The notes under the pieces are model-generated. The model saw nothing but the letters and a program-made list of their open reading frames with translations, was not told the origin of the DNA and ran no database searches. The position numbers were made by a program, and so were the translations under genes. This document shows positions 7,483-17,618 of a stretch of 46,512 nt of DNA, in pieces (within the stretch, counting starts at the first letter, position 1; each line of letters begins with the position of its first letter). The DNA comes from an uncultured Prevotellaceae bacterium (lineage in GTDB: Bacteria > Bacteroidota > Bacteroidia > Bacteroidales > Bacteroidaceae): contig CACXVS010000024.1 in NCBI GenBank assembly GCA_902771155.1, positions 1-46,512 on the forward strand. The letters run 5' to 3'.

Positions 7483-8178
7483 ATGGAAAATAAAACAAGC
7501 AATCAGAAGATCAGTGTGCTGTTCATGCTGTACGGCATCCTGTTTTGCGTCTGCCTGATTACGGCAAACGTACTCGAGACCAAACAGATTTCATTTGGAC
7601 CTGCGAATATGACGGCAGGTCTGATCGTGTTTCCCGTCAGTTACATCATCAACGATGTGGTGTGCGAAGTGTGGGGGTACGGACGTACCCGCCTGCTCAT
7701 CTGGCTGGGATTCGCTATGAATTTCATGTTCGTCATTTTTGGAGCCATTGCCGACTGGATTCCCGGCGCCCCATACTGGGACGGAGAAGAGGGCTTCCAT
7801 CAGATCTTCGGGCTCGCACCCCGAATCGCCGGCGCTTCGTTCCTGGCTTTCGTCTGCGGCTCATTCATGAATGCCTACGTGATGAGTAAGATGAAACTCC
7901 GGTCGTCGGGCAAGAACTTCTCCCGTCGTGCGGTGCTCAGTACCATCTTCGGTGAGCTGACCGACTCTATCATCTTTTTCCCGTTGGCTCTCGGAGGGGT
8001 CATCCCCTGGGAGGAGATGCCGTCGTTGGTCATCACGCAGGTGACCCTGAAGACACTTTATGAGATACTGGTGCTGCCGGTGACGATCCGGGTGGTGAGG
8101 TTTACCAAGTTACACGACAACGAGGATGTGTTTGACCGCGATGTCGCTTACAATATATTCAAGGTGAAGGAACTATGA
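7483..8178 (+). CDS. yhhQ: Queuosine precursor transporter, YhhQ/VUT family
   Basis: 231 residues with about six membrane helices. It takes up queuosine precursors (preQ0/preQ1) across the inner membrane. Family landmarks are [11 protein letters not shown], the stretch [20 protein letters not shown], and the later [17 protein letters not shown] preQ1-I riboswitch lies immediately before the start, and queF overlaps the end by 4 nt (ATGA), so uptake and synthesis of the precursor are under one control. Confidence 0.93.
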   Translation: MENKTSNQKISVLFMLYGILFCVCLITANVLETKQISFGPANMTAGLIVFPVSYIINDVVCEVWGYGRTRLLIWLGFAMNFMFVIFGAIADWIPGAPYWDGEEGFHQIFGLAPRIAGASFLAFVCGSFMNAYVMSKMKLRSSGKNFSRRAVLSTIFGELTDSIIFFPLALGGVIPWEEMPSLVITQVTLKTLYEILVLPVTIRVVRFTKLHDNEDVFDRDVAYNIFKVKEL

Positions 8179-8633
8179 GAGAGAACGATCATTTACAGGC
8201 ACTCGGCAAGAAGACCGAGTACAAGATGGACTACGCTCCAGAGGTGTTGGAGACATTCGTCAACAAGCATCCCGATAACGACTACTGGGTACAGTTCAAC
8301 TGTCCTGAGTTTACATCGCTTTGTCCGATAACCGGACAGCCCGATTTCGCTGAGATCAAGATCCTCTATATCCCGGGAGAGCGTATGGTGGAGTCGAAGA
8401 GTCTGAAACTCTATTTGTTCTCGTTCCGCAATCATGGAGACTTCCACGAGGATTGTGTGAATATCATCATGAAAGATCTTGTACGACTGATGGACCCGAA
8501 GTACATCGAGGTTGTAGGTCTTTTTACGCCTCGTGGCGGCATCTCGATCTACCCCTATGCCAACTACGGACGTCCTGGTACAAAATACGAACAGATGGCT
8601 GAGCGTCGGCTGCTGGAACATCAGATGATGTAA
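8175..8633 (+). CDS. queF: NADPH-dependent preQ0 reductase
   Basis: 152 residues, the short unimodular QueF. It reduces the nitrile of 7-cyano-7-deazaguanine (preQ0) to the amine of preQ1. Cys50 in [12 protein letters not shown] is the expected nucleophile that forms the thioimide, with Asp57 beside it. The QueF motif is seen as ESKSLKLY, and FHE follows. It overlaps yhhQ by 4 nt. A terminator follows at 8663. Confidence 0.96.
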   Translation: MRENDHLQALGKKTEYKMDYAPEVLETFVNKHPDNDYWVQFNCPEFTSLCPITGQPDFAEIKILYIPGERMVESKSLKLYLFSFRNHGDFHEDCVNIIMKDLVRLMDPKYIEVVGLFTPRGGISIYPYANYGRPGTKYEQMAERRLLEHQMM

Positions 8634-8662
8634 TGTCCCTGCAAAAAATACTAAAAAAACAG

Positions 8663-8692
8663 TCCGAATTGCATGCAGTTCGGATTTTTTTT
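8663..8692 (+). terminator. Intrinsic terminator after queF
   Basis: TCCGAATT (8663-8670) pairs with AGTTCGGA (8677-8684) with one wobble and a 6-nt loop GCATGC. Eight T residues follow. Confidence 0.85.
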
Positions 8693-8694
8693 GC

Positions 8695-8702
8695 TATATT
8701 TG
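8695..8702 (+). promoter_or_regulatory. Promoter -7 box for the carboxyltransferase gene
   Basis: TATATTTG lies only 2 nt after the T-run of the queF terminator. The nearest upstream TTG falls inside the terminator hairpin at 8669-8671, 23 bp away, which is too far for a good match. The leader would be about 25 nt. Confidence 0.6.
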
Positions 8703-8733
8703 CACTCATTATTTCAATTGATAACTAATATCT

Positions 8734-10515
8734 ATGGCAAAGAAGAAAATCCAATTCAGTCTCGTTTACAGAGACATGTGGCAGAGTTCAGGCAAATTCC
8801 AGCCTCGTAAGGATCAGTTGGAGCGTATTGCCCCCGCTATTATCGATATGGGCTGTTTCGCCCGAGTAGAAACCAATGGTGGTGCCTTTGAGCAGGTAAA
8901 CCTGATGGCAGGCGAGAACCCCAATCTGGCTGTACGCGCCTTCTGTAAGCCCTTCAACGAGGTAGGCATTAAAACCCACATGCTCGATCGTGGTCTGAAC
9001 GCCCTTCGTATGTATCCTGTGCCCGATGATGTACGTGCACTGATGTATAAGGTGAAACATGCTCAAGGTGTGGATATTACCCGTATCTTCTGTGGACTTA
9101 ACGATACCCGTAACATCATTCCGAGTATCAAGTGGGCCAAAGAGGGTGGTATGACACCGCAGGCTACACTGTGCATCACCACATCGCCCGTTCACACCGT
9201 AGAATACTACGCTGCAATCGCTGACGAGGTGATAGCTGCAGGTGCAGAGGAAATCTGTCTGAAGGATATGGCCGGTATTGGTCAGCCCGCTATGCTTGGT
9301 GCCCTCACGAAGGCCATCAAGACCAAGCACCCCGACATCATCGTGCAGTATCACGGGCACTCCGGTCCCGGACTCTCGATGGCCTCTATCCTGGAGGTTT
9401 GTAACAATGGTGCTGATATCATCGACACCGCCATCGAGCCGCTCTCTTGGGGTAAGGTGCATCCGGATATCATCTCCGTGCAGTCAATGCTGAAGAACGA
9501 GGGCTTCGAAGTGGCCGATCTGAATATGAATGCCTATATGCAGGCTCGTACGCTGACACAGGAGTTTATCGACGACTGGCTCGGGTACTTCATCAATCCT
9601 GCCAACAAGCACATGTCTTCACTGCTTCTTGGTAGTGGTCTTCCTGGTGGTATGATGGGCTCAATGATGGCCGATCTCGGACCTATCCAGAAGATGATCA
9701 ACAAGGAGCGCGAGAAGAAGGGCGAATCGACACTGACGATGGACGATATGCTGGTGAAGCTGTTCAACGAGGTGGAGTATGTATGGCCAAAGGTAGGTTA
9801 TCCTCCACTGGTAACGCCGTTCTCTCAGTACACTAAGAACATTGCGCTGATGAACCTCCTCACGATGGAGCAGGGCAAGGGTCGCTATGTGATGATGGAC
9901 GACGCCATCTGGGGTATGATTCTCGGTAAGAGCGGTAAGGTGCCCGGCACGATCGCTCCTGAACTCATCGAACTGGCTGAGAAGAAGGGCCTCAAGTTTA
10001 CCGATGCCGATCCTCATACGTTGCTTGAGAATGCGCTCGACGGATTCCGTAAGGAGATGGACGAAAATGGTTGGGAGTATGGACCCGACGACGAAGAGCT
10101 CTTCGAGTTGGCTATGCACCCCGAGCAGTATCGCCCGTTCAAGAGTGGTCAGGCCAAGAAGCAGTTGCTGGCTGATATCCAGAAGGCAAAGGATGCCAAA
10201 CTGGGTGGCGGTCAGAAGATTTCACAGGAGGAGATCGACGCACTGAAGCACGCTAAGGCCGACGCCGTGAAGAGTCCTTTGGATGGTCAGCTCATCTGGA
10301 GTTTCGGTGGCGAGGGCGTTCCTGCTGCCTGCATTGAGCCGTTTATCGGTCAGAAGTACAAGGAGGGTGATGTGTTCTGTTACCTGCAGACCAAGTGGGG
10401 CGAGATTGTCGAGATTCCTGCTGCCTTAGGAGGCAAACTGGTGGATATCAGCGTGAAGCCTGGACAGAAGATCCGTCAGGGCGACACGATTGCTTGGATT
10501 GAACGTGAAGCGTAA
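8734..10515 (+). CDS. Oxaloacetate decarboxylase/pyruvate carboxylase-type carboxyltransferase with biotinyl-like domain
   Basis: 593 residues. The N-terminal TIM barrel (about 5-270) is the carboxyltransferase domain: RD at 13-14, a Lys in CLKDMAG (Lys177) expected to be carbamylated, and the metal-binding pair in YHGHSGPG (His207, His209). The PYC/OadA domain follows, and a biotinyl/lipoyl fold ends the protein (about 515-593). Standard members have TLRDAHQS and HTHDTSG, so this is a divergent form. The usual biotin site EAMKM is replaced by LQTKWGE, leaving Lys554 as the only candidate. Family enzymes move CO2 between biotin and pyruvate/oxaloacetate. No beta or gamma decarboxylase subunit is nearby, so partner and substrate are uncertain. 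Confidence 0.82.
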   Translation: MAKKKIQFSLVYRDMWQSSGKFQPRKDQLERIAPAIIDMGCFARVETNGGAFEQVNLMAGENPNLAVRAFCKPFNEVGIKTHMLDRGLNALRMYPVPDDVRALMYKVKHAQGVDITRIFCGLNDTRNIIPSIKWAKEGGMTPQATLCITTSPVHTVEYYAAIADEVIAAGAEEICLKDMAGIGQPAMLGALTKAIKTKHPDIIVQYHGHSGPGLSMASILEVCNNGADIIDTAIEPLSWGKVHPDIISVQSMLKNEGFEVADLNMNAYMQARTLTQEFIDDWLGYFINPANKHMSSLLLGSGLPGGMMGSMMADLGPIQKMINKEREKKGESTLTMDDMLVKLFNEVEYVWPKVGYPPLVTPFSQYTKNIALMNLLTMEQGKGRYVMMDDAIWGMILGKSGKVPGTIAPELIELAEKKGLKFTDADPHTLLENALDGFRKEMDENGWEYGPDDEELFELAMHPEQYRPFKSGQAKKQLLADIQKAKDAKLGGGQKISQEEIDALKHAKADAVKSPLDGQLIWSFGGEGVPAACIEPFIGQKYKEGDVFCYLQTKWGEIVEIPAALGGKLVDISVKPGQKIRQGDTIAWIEREA

Positions 10516-11054
10516 TGGACTATCAGTCGATTATAGATAAGTACTATCCGTCGGAGAATGAACTCCGACGGATATTGTTAGTACACAGTCAACAGGTGGC
10601 CGACCGTTGTCTGCTCATTGCACAAAGGCATCCTGAACTGAAACTCGACAAGGAGTTTCTGAAAGAAGCCGCTATGCTCCACGATATCGGTATTTTCCGT
10701 TGTGATGCCCCAGGTATCCAGTGCTTTGGTACAGAGCCTTATATCTGTCACGGTATTATCGGAGGACAATTGCTGCGTGAGATCGGACTTGTGCGTCACG
10801 CTCAGGTTTGTGAACGGCATACTGGCACAGGTATCTCAAGGGATCAGATTATTGCCCAGAATCTGCCCCTTCCTCTCGACGGAACCTACGAGCCTGCTAC
10901 CCTCGAGGAGCAGGTCGTTTGTTACGCCGACAAGTTCTATTCCAAGACGCGTCTGGATCAGGAGCGTACCGTTGCACAGACGGCGCACAGTCTGGAGAAA
11001 TTCGGAGCTGCGGGGGTCAAACGGTTTTTCCAGTGGGTTGACTTGTTTGAATAA
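10515..11054 (+). CDS. HD-domain phosphohydrolase family protein
   Basis: 179 residues. An HD domain covers most of the protein: His24 in LLVHSQQVADRC, the His56-Asp57 pair in AAMLHDIGIF, His in ICHGIIGGQLL and in CERHTGTG, and a late Asp in CYADKFYSKT. These are the metal-binding positions of HDIG-type hydrolases. The substrate cannot be read from sequence. The ATG overlaps the stop of the carboxyltransferase gene by one base (TAATG), so the two are probably co-translated. Confidence 0.87.
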   Translation: MDYQSIIDKYYPSENELRRILLVHSQQVADRCLLIAQRHPELKLDKEFLKEAAMLHDIGIFRCDAPGIQCFGTEPYICHGIIGGQLLREIGLVRHAQVCERHTGTGISRDQIIAQNLPLPLDGTYEPATLEEQVVCYADKFYSKTRLDQERTVAQTAHSLEKFGAAGVKRFFQWVDLFE

Positions 11055-11111
11055 ATTCATTAATTCTGTGATAATCTCTGTTAATCTGTTACGGAAATAA
11101 GATTTTATTTG

Positions 11112-11119
11112 TATTTTTG
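11112..11119 (+). promoter_or_regulatory. Promoter -7 box for lptD
   Basis: TATTTTTG lies only 5 bases before the GTG at 11125. Transcription would begin at or next to that codon. The -33 element is weak (TCTG, 23 bp upstream). Confidence 0.55.
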
Positions 11120-11124
11120 CACCC

Positions 11125-14010
11125 GTGAAAAGGAAATCAGCGTTGATTTTGATGCTCTTTGTCATCATCATGATGATGGCAGAGGCTCCCTTGTCTCTCT
11201 TTAGAGGGGTGACCTCTTCGCGCGCTGATTCTCTTTCCGTTGACAGTTTTCTTACAGATGCTGCACCTCTGGATACCATTCTCGACATCACAGAGGAGGC
11301 TACCGCCAAGTTGAAGCGCGACACCTCCACGATGGATTCCCTTGAACTGGCCATCTACAAACACAACAAGGCTGTCGATGACTCCCTCTACAAGGATAGC
11401 GTCAATCGCAGTCGTAAGACGGGTATCGATTCCCCCGTGCAGTATGTTGCCAAAGACTCCCTGACCTATAATGCGGCTTCAGGACTGGCCCACCTCTATG
11501 GTGAGTCGAATGTGAAATACCAGAATATGGACCTCTCTGCCGATCATATTTTTATGAGTCTCGACAGCAATCTGGTTCATGCCGACTCCCGTATGGATAC
11601 GACCACAAACCAGCCAATAGGCTCTCCTGTGTTCAAGATGGGCAGCGATACTTACGAGACGGGAGAGATGGCCTTTAACTTTAAGACCAAGAAAGGTATC
11701 ATCGAGGATGTATATACCCAGCAGGATGAGGGTTTTCTTACCAGCGAACTCTCCAAGCGCGGCGCTAATGGTGATATGTTTATCCAGCACGGCCGTTATA
11801 CCACCTGCGACGATCCCCATCCTGATTTCTATCTGGCAATGTCGCGTGCAAAGGTGCGTCCAGGAAAGGATGTCGTGTTTGGTCCGGCTTATCTGGTAGT
11901 GGCCGATGTGCCCCTTCCCCTGGCTGTTCCTTATGGGTTCTTCCCCTTCACGAAGAGTTACTCCAGTGGTTTTATTATGCCCACTTACGGTGACGAGACT
12001 GAGCGCGGTTTCTATCTGCGTGATGGTGGTTACTATTTTGCCGTCAGCGACAAGTTGGACCTGAAACTTCTGGGAGAGATCTATACAAAGGGCTCTTGGG
12101 GCCTCTCTGCAGCATCGAACTACAAAAAGCGCTACAGGTATAGTGGCTCGTTCTATGGCAGTTACCAGAGCACGCTGAGAGGAGAGAAGAACATGCCCGA
12201 CTATCAGAAGACGACGAGTTTTAAGATTCAGTGGAGCCACAACCAGGATCCAAAGGCTAATCCTTACAGCTCGCTGAGGGCCAGTGTCAACTTCGCCACT
12301 ACGAGTTATGAGAACGACAACCTGAACTCTATGTATAATCCTCAGGCGAGGACGCAGTCCACACGAACATCGTCAGTCTCGTGGCAGACCTCATTCTCTA
12401 GCATCGGCTTGTCGCTCAGTTCGCAGATGAACCTGAATCAGAACATGCGTGACTCAACGATCGACCTGACACTGCCTGATTTGAATGTCAGTGTATCCCA
12501 GTTCTACCCCTTTAAGCGCAAAAAGGCTGCTGGCGAATCAAAGTGGTACGAAAAGATCTCCGTCAGTTATACGGGTCAGTTTAAGAACGGAATCCTTGCA
12601 AAGGAAGACAAGATCATGCATTCCAGTCTGAATAAGGACTGGAAGAATGGTATGTCGCACAGCATTCCCATCAAGGCTAATTTCACGATTCTCGGTTATC
12701 TGAACGTCACGCCCTCCTTCAACTTCTACGACAAGATGGTGTTCCGTCGATTCAATAAGTCGTGGGACGTGCAACGCCAGAAGGAGGTGACTGATACTGT
12801 CAGCGGTTTCTATAATCTATATAACTGGAACCTTTCGTTGGGAACTTCCACGAAGATTTATGGCTTCTGGATTCCCAATCGTAAGATCTTTGGTGATAAG
12901 ATCGACCGTATCCGTCACGTCATCACCCCGTCGGTCAGTTTCCAGTATGCTCCCGACTTCGGTTCGAGTCGTTACGGTTATTATGATAGTTACCAGAAGA
13001 CAGACGCCAATGGTAATGTGACGATGGTGGAGTATTCGCCCTTCCAGGGTGGAACCTATTCTGCTCCAGGCAAGGGAAAGACTGGATCTGTCAGCTTCGA
13101 CCTGAGTAACAACCTGGAGATGAAGGTGAGGTCAGAAGACGATTCTACTGGCTTTAAGAAGATCTCTCTGATCGATGAGTTCCGTCTGGGTATGTCTTAT
13201 AACTTTGCTGCCGACATCCGTCCCTGGAGTAACCTCAGTACCACGTTACGACTGAAACTTACCAAGAGTTATACCCTCAATCTCAGCGCTGTATTCGCCT
13301 CGTATGTCTATGAGGCTGATAGTGTGGGAGCAACGCCTCATGAGAGTGAACACACCACCTATTGGGGACAAGGAAAGATCGGTCGTTTCCAGGGTATCTC
13401 GCAAAATCTTTCCTATAACCTGAGCAACGAAAAGGTTGCCAACTTCATCAAGTGGCTCAAGGGTGAGAAGGTGGATAAGAAAAAGGACGACAAGAACAAG
13501 CGCAACAATGATGACGAAGACGACTGGGAAAATGATGTGGAAACCAATATAGACAAAGATATGGAGGATGCCAAACATGGTTCCAGGAGGAGTAATAATG
13601 ACAAAGCAGACACCGACGAGGATGGCTATATGCCCTTCAAGATACCCTGGAACATCAGTTTTGGCTATGGCATCAGTATGCGTGAGGATACGGATGTGAA
13701 GAAGTTTAATTACAACACGATGCGCTATCCCTATAAGTTCAACCAGACATTGAATGTCAGTGGAAACATCCGCATCAGTGATGGATGGAACATCAACTTC
13801 TCATCAGGTTATGATTTCGATAACAAGAAGATATCTATGACAACGGCCTCCCTGAGTCGTGATCTGCATTGTTTCAATATGTCGTGTTCCCTGGTGTTGG
13901 CACCCTACACAAGTTACAACTTCTCGTTCCGTTGTAATGCGGCCACTCTGACTGATGCTCTCAAGTATGATAAGCGCTCGAGTTCTTCGAATGCCGTACA
14001 ATGGTACTAA
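11125..14010 (+). CDS. lptD: LptD-like outer-membrane LPS assembly protein
   Basis: 961 residues. It is the outer-membrane barrel that inserts lipopolysaccharide. The chosen GTG gives a basic start KRK and a hydrophobic segment (7-20). Residues about 105-250 form the OstA/LptA-like periplasmic domain (SLTYNAASGLAHLYG); the rest is a barrel of alternating strands with many Tyr and Ser, including DFYLAMSRAKVRPG and IPWNISFGYGISM. A charged, Asp/Lys/Asn-rich insert (about 780-833) breaks the barrel, probably as a loop. A -7 box ends 5 bases before the GTG, so the mRNA may be almost leaderless. The next ATG (11152) would lose the basic n-region. The antiporter follows after 16 nt. Confidence 0.85.
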   Translation: MKRKSALILMLFVIIMMMAEAPLSLFRGVTSSRADSLSVDSFLTDAAPLDTILDITEEATAKLKRDTSTMDSLELAIYKHNKAVDDSLYKDSVNRSRKTGIDSPVQYVAKDSLTYNAASGLAHLYGESNVKYQNMDLSADHIFMSLDSNLVHADSRMDTTTNQPIGSPVFKMGSDTYETGEMAFNFKTKKGIIEDVYTQQDEGFLTSELSKRGANGDMFIQHGRYTTCDDPHPDFYLAMSRAKVRPGKDVVFGPAYLVVADVPLPLAVPYGFFPFTKSYSSGFIMPTYGDETERGFYLRDGGYYFAVSDKLDLKLLGEIYTKGSWGLSAASNYKKRYRYSGSFYGSYQSTLRGEKNMPDYQKTTSFKIQWSHNQDPKANPYSSLRASVNFATTSYENDNLNSMYNPQARTQSTRTSSVSWQTSFSSIGLSLSSQMNLNQNMRDSTIDLTLPDLNVSVSQFYPFKRKKAAGESKWYEKISVSYTGQFKNGILAKEDKIMHSSLNKDWKNGMSHSIPIKANFTILGYLNVTPSFNFYDKMVFRRFNKSWDVQRQKEVTDTVSGFYNLYNWNLSLGTSTKIYGFWIPNRKIFGDKIDRIRHVITPSVSFQYAPDFGSSRYGYYDSYQKTDANGNVTMVEYSPFQGGTYSAPGKGKTGSVSFDLSNNLEMKVRSEDDSTGFKKISLIDEFRLGMSYNFAADIRPWSNLSTTLRLKLTKSYTLNLSAVFASYVYEADSVGATPHESEHTTYWGQGKIGRFQGISQNLSYNLSNEKVANFIKWLKGEKVDKKKDDKNKRNNDDEDDWENDVETNIDKDMEDAKHGSRRSNNDKADTDEDGYMPFKIPWNISFGYGISMREDTDVKKFNYNTMRYPYKFNQTLNVSGNIRISDGWNINFSSGYDFDNKKISMTTASLSRDLHCFNMSCSLVLAPYTSYNFSFRCNAATLTDALKYDKRSSSSNAVQWY

Positions 14011-14026
14011 TCCAATCCGATGAATT

Positions 14027-16288
14027 ATGGCAGAATTACCATCAATGATTAAAGACCTGGCGCTGATGCTTATGGTGGCAGGCATCGTAACGCTGATATT
14101 CAAGAAACTGAAACAACCCTTGGTACTGGGTTATATCGTAGCAGGTTTCCTGGTCAGCCCCCATATGCCTTATACAGCATCGGTGGCAGATACAGAGAAT
14201 GTTCATTTGTGGGCGGATATTGGTGTAATGTTCCTGTTGTTCTCATTGGGTCTCGACTTCTCGTTCAAGAAGATCCTTCGCATGGGTGCTTCGCCCATCA
14301 TCTCTACGATTACCATTATCTTCTTTATGTCGATGTTGGGCGTATGTGTGGGTTACTCCTTTGGATGGGAAAAGATGGACTGCATCTTTCTGGGTGGAAT
14401 GCTTGCTATGTCATCTACCACGATTATCTATAAGGCATTCGATGATCTGGGCCTGCGCCAACAACAGTTTGCAGGTATGGTGATGAGTGTGCTCATTCTT
14501 GAGGATATCCTCGCCATCGTGATGATGGTTATGCTGAGCGCCATCGCCAGTGGGAATAATCCTGATGGCGGACAGATGCTTGGCTCTATTGTGAAGATTG
14601 GTTTTTTCCTTATCTTATGGCTTATCGTAGGTATCTTTGCCGTACCTTCTTTTTTGCGAAAGGTGCGCAAACTCATTAACAACGAGGTGTTGTTGGTGTT
14701 TTCTCTGGGACTCTGCTGTGCTATGGCTGTTTTCTCCACTAAGGTGGGCTTCAGTTCAGCATTTGGTGCCTTTATCATGGGTAGTATCCTGGCAGAGACC
14801 ATCGAGGCTGAGCGTATTGAGAAACTGGTGGAACCCGTGAAGAACCTCTTTGGTGCCATCTTCTTCGTATCGGTGGGTATGCTCGTCGATCCGATGATCC
14901 TGGTGAAATATGCTCTTCCAATCTTGTGCCTGGTGATGGCCATCCTGCTAGGTCAGGCTGTTTTTGGCACCTTCTCCTTCATGCTGGGAGGCGAGTCGCT
15001 TAAATCGGCTATGCGGTGCGGTTTCTCGATGGCGCAGATAGGTGAGTTCTCTTTCATCATCGCCTCGTTAGGATTGTCGCTGGGTGTCATCAGCGATTTC
15101 CTTTATCCCGTTGTGGTAGCTGTGTCTGTCATAACCACCTTCCTTACCCCGTATATGATCCGTCTGGCCACACCGGCCTATAACCATCTGGAGCATCACC
15201 TGCCCAACAAGATCGTTCAATCGCTCAATCGTCTGACGGTGGACAGCAAACATACGCAGGAACAGAGTTCGTGGAAGAAGTTGTTGTCACAGATGGCCAC
15301 CTATACGCTTATTTATTCCATCCTCTCTGCGGCCACCATTGCGGTGATGTTTACCTTTGTGTTGCCATTTATGAGGAAACTGTTGCCCGGATGGGAGCTT
15401 CATTGGTATGCCAATGGTATTACCGGTCTGCTCACGGTGATTCTTATCTCACCATTCCTGAGGGCGATGGTCATGAAGAAGAATCATAGTGAAGAATGGA
15501 AAACGCTTTGGGCTGAGAGCAATCGTAACCATCTGCTCCTCCTTTTCACGATTTTGGTCAGAATGATGATTGCCATCAGTTTTGTATTCTCTATCTGCAA
15601 CTATCTCAGTCGCTTCTCCAGTGCGCTGATGATCACCATTGGTGTGGTCGTTGTGTTGCTCATCATCTTCTCCCGTACGGTTAAGATGAGAAGCATCACC
15701 CTCGAACGACTGTTTATCCAGAACCTGCGTTCACGAGATATTCAGGCACAGGTTGATGGCAAGAAGCGACCTTTGTACGAGGGTAAGTTGCTCGACCGCG
15801 ATATCCATATCGCTGATTTCCAGGTACCCTTTAATTCCATGTGGATGGGACAGACGCTGAAGCAGTTGAACCTGGGTCAGAAGTATGGTGTCCATATCAG
15901 CAGCATTCTGCGTGGAGGTTTTCGTATCAATATCCCTGATGGCGACTATGTCATCTTCCCCGGCGATATACTTCAGGCTATTGGAAGCGATGCCCAGTTC
16001 ACAGGATTCCGTCAGGCCCTTGAGGACGAGGTGCTAGGCGAGGACCTTGATATTGAAAGCAAAGAGATGAAGTTACGTCAACTGGTTATTGGCGAGAATA
16101 GTCCGTTTGTAGGTAAGTCGCTCATTGAGAGTGGTATCCGTGATCTGTACAGTTGTATGGTGGTAGGCCTTGAGGAAGGTAAAGAGAACCTTTCACCCTA
16201 TCGTCCTGCCCGAAAGTTCCAGGTAGGCGATATTATCTGGGTGGTGGGTGAACTCGAAGCTCTTGAGGCCCTGATGGCTAATCATTGA
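14027..16288 (+). CDS. CPA2-family cation:proton antiporter with RCK-C domains
   Basis: 753 residues. The N-terminal half has about 12 membrane helices of the Na+/H+ exchanger (KefB/RosB) type, with [17 protein letters not shown] and [15 protein letters not shown]. Two further hydrophobic blocks follow (about 425-480 and 500-545). The cytosolic end has two TrkA-C-like domains (about 585-665 and 680-753) with [17 protein letters not shown] and [20 protein letters not shown]. No Rossmann NAD-binding domain is seen. It probably moves K+ or Na+ against H+; the ion cannot be told. Its 3' end overlaps convergent pepT by 11 bp. Confidence 0.9.
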   Translation: MAELPSMIKDLALMLMVAGIVTLIFKKLKQPLVLGYIVAGFLVSPHMPYTASVADTENVHLWADIGVMFLLFSLGLDFSFKKILRMGASPIISTITIIFFMSMLGVCVGYSFGWEKMDCIFLGGMLAMSSTTIIYKAFDDLGLRQQQFAGMVMSVLILEDILAIVMMVMLSAIASGNNPDGGQMLGSIVKIGFFLILWLIVGIFAVPSFLRKVRKLINNEVLLVFSLGLCCAMAVFSTKVGFSSAFGAFIMGSILAETIEAERIEKLVEPVKNLFGAIFFVSVGMLVDPMILVKYALPILCLVMAILLGQAVFGTFSFMLGGESLKSAMRCGFSMAQIGEFSFIIASLGLSLGVISDFLYPVVVAVSVITTFLTPYMIRLATPAYNHLEHHLPNKIVQSLNRLTVDSKHTQEQSSWKKLLSQMATYTLIYSILSAATIAVMFTFVLPFMRKLLPGWELHWYANGITGLLTVILISPFLRAMVMKKNHSEEWKTLWAESNRNHLLLLFTILVRMMIAISFVFSICNYLSRFSSALMITIGVVVVLLIIFSRTVKMRSITLERLFIQNLRSRDIQAQVDGKKRPLYEGKLLDRDIHIADFQVPFNSMWMGQTLKQLNLGQKYGVHISSILRGGFRINIPDGDYVIFPGDILQAIGSDAQFTGFRQALEDEVLGEDLDIESKEMKLRQLVIGENSPFVGKSLIESGIRDLYSCMVVGLEEGKENLSPYRPARKFQVGDIIWVVGELEALEALMANH

Positions 16289-17498
16289 AGCCAGCCACCA
16301 GTTCGCAGATTCTCACAATCACTTCTTTGGCTTTCTCCATCGACTGGATGCTTACGAATTCGTAAGGTCCGTGGAAGTTTACGCCTCCAGCGAAGATGTT
16401 GGGGCAGGGAAGACCCTTAAAACTTAGCTGCGCTCCATCCGTACCACCGCGGATAGGCTTTACCTTAGGAGTCACCCCACAGTCTTGCATAGCATGTAGC
16501 ACCAGGTCTATCACATGCATCTGTGGGTCAATCTTCTCCTTCATGTTGTAGTATTGGTCTTTGATCTCTGCCTTTACTGTGTTTTCACCATATTTCTCGT
16601 TCATGGTCTGTACCACACTCTCTATCAGGTGCTTGCGCTCTTCAAAGCGTGAACGGTCGTGGTCGCGAATGATGTAGTGCAGCGAGGCTCCTTCCACATT
16701 GCTCTGTACGCCCAGCAGATGGAAGAAACCTTGATAGCCCTCAGTCGTCTCAGGTCGCTCGTCAGCAGGCAGTGAGTCTGCAAATTCCATCGCCAGCAGG
16801 TTGGCGTTTACCATTTTACCTTTGGCATAACCTGGGTGTACGCTGATGCCTTTGATATGTATTTTGGCAGAGGCTGCGTTGAAGTTCTCAAACTCCAGTT
16901 CGCCAATGTCGCCCCCATCCATCGTATAGGCCCATTCGCACCCGAACTGCTCTACGTCGAAGTGGTGTGCCCCCATACCAATCTCTTCGTCGGGGTTGAA
17001 GGCGATGCGGATATCCCCATGATGAATCTCAGGATGGTCACGCAGATAGCACATTGCTTCCACGATCTCGGTGATACCGGCCTTGTCGTCGGCTCCCAAC
17101 AGTGTTGTACCGTCCGTCACGATCAGGTCCTCTCCAATATGCTTCAGCAACTCAGGAAATTTCTCCGGACTACTCACGATCCCCTCTGAAAGTAGGATGT
17201 CGCTACCATCGTAATGCGACACGATGCGTGCCTGGATGTTGGCACCAGAGCAATCGGGACTGGTGTCGTAATGCGAGATAAAACCGATGATAGGCACGCC
17301 TTTGGTATTGCCTTTCAGGGTGGCGTAGAGATAGCCTTTGTCATCGAGCGTTACGTCGCTCAATCCCTCCCTTTCCAACTCTTTTTTCAGGTAGACAGCA
17401 AATTCCAGTTGTTTCGCCGTACTGGGCACACAGTCTTTGTCTTCGGCACTCTGCGTGTCCGACTTCGTATAATTGATAAACCGTTCTGTTAAATCCAT
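16278..17498 (-). CDS. pepT: Peptidase T (tripeptide aminopeptidase)
   Basis: 406 residues, usual length. Cytosolic zinc aminopeptidase of family M20 that removes N-terminal residues from tripeptides. Metal and catalytic positions are present: [11 protein letters not shown] (His and catalytic Asp), LGADDKAG (bridging Asp), FNPDEEIG (catalytic and metal Glu), YTMDGGDIG, and the late His in FHGPYEF. The dimerisation domain lies between about 205 and 315. It is a single gene, transcribed away from the SLBB gene. Confidence 0.95.
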   Translation of the reverse strand: MDLTERFINYTKSDTQSAEDKDCVPSTAKQLEFAVYLKKELEREGLSDVTLDDKGYLYATLKGNTKGVPIIGFISHYDTSPDCSGANIQARIVSHYDGSDILLSEGIVSSPEKFPELLKHIGEDLIVTDGTTLLGADDKAGITEIVEAMCYLRDHPEIHHGDIRIAFNPDEEIGMGAHHFDVEQFGCEWAYTMDGGDIGELEFENFNAASAKIHIKGISVHPGYAKGKMVNANLLAMEFADSLPADERPETTEGYQGFFHLLGVQSNVEGASLHYIIRDHDRSRFEERKHLIESVVQTMNEKYGENTVKAEIKDQYYNMKEKIDPQMHVIDLVLHAMQDCGVTPKVKPIRGGTDGAQLSFKGLPCPNIFAGGVNFHGPYEFVSIQSMEKAKEVIVRICELVAGFND

Positions 17499-17529
17499 TT
17501 TTCGCTGTTTCTTCTTTTCAATACGGTTA

Positions 17530-17537
17530 CAAAATTA
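17530..17537 (-). promoter_or_regulatory. Possible promoter -7 box for pepT
   Basis: The minus strand reads TAATTTTG, about 32 nt before the pepT ATG. No well-spaced TTTG -33 element was seen. Confidence 0.45.
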
Positions 17538-17577
17538 CGTATTTTTCCCCAAACAGCATAGATTTCACCTATTTTAT

Positions 17578-17608
17578 TTTGTCAGAACAATAAAAATATG
17601 TACTTTTG
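17578..17608 (+). promoter_or_regulatory. Promoter for the SLBB export gene
   Basis: TTTG (17578-17581), a 19-bp spacer and TACTTTTG (17601-17608) match the full Bacteroidetes promoter. Transcription should begin near 17612-17616. Confidence 0.75.
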
Positions 17609-17618
17609 CAGCGTTTAA

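Noticed and set aside
16278..16288. Overlap of antiporter and pepT 3' ends as a sign of a frameshift
   Set aside because: Both proteins have normal lengths and C-termini; an 11-bp convergent overlap is ordinary.
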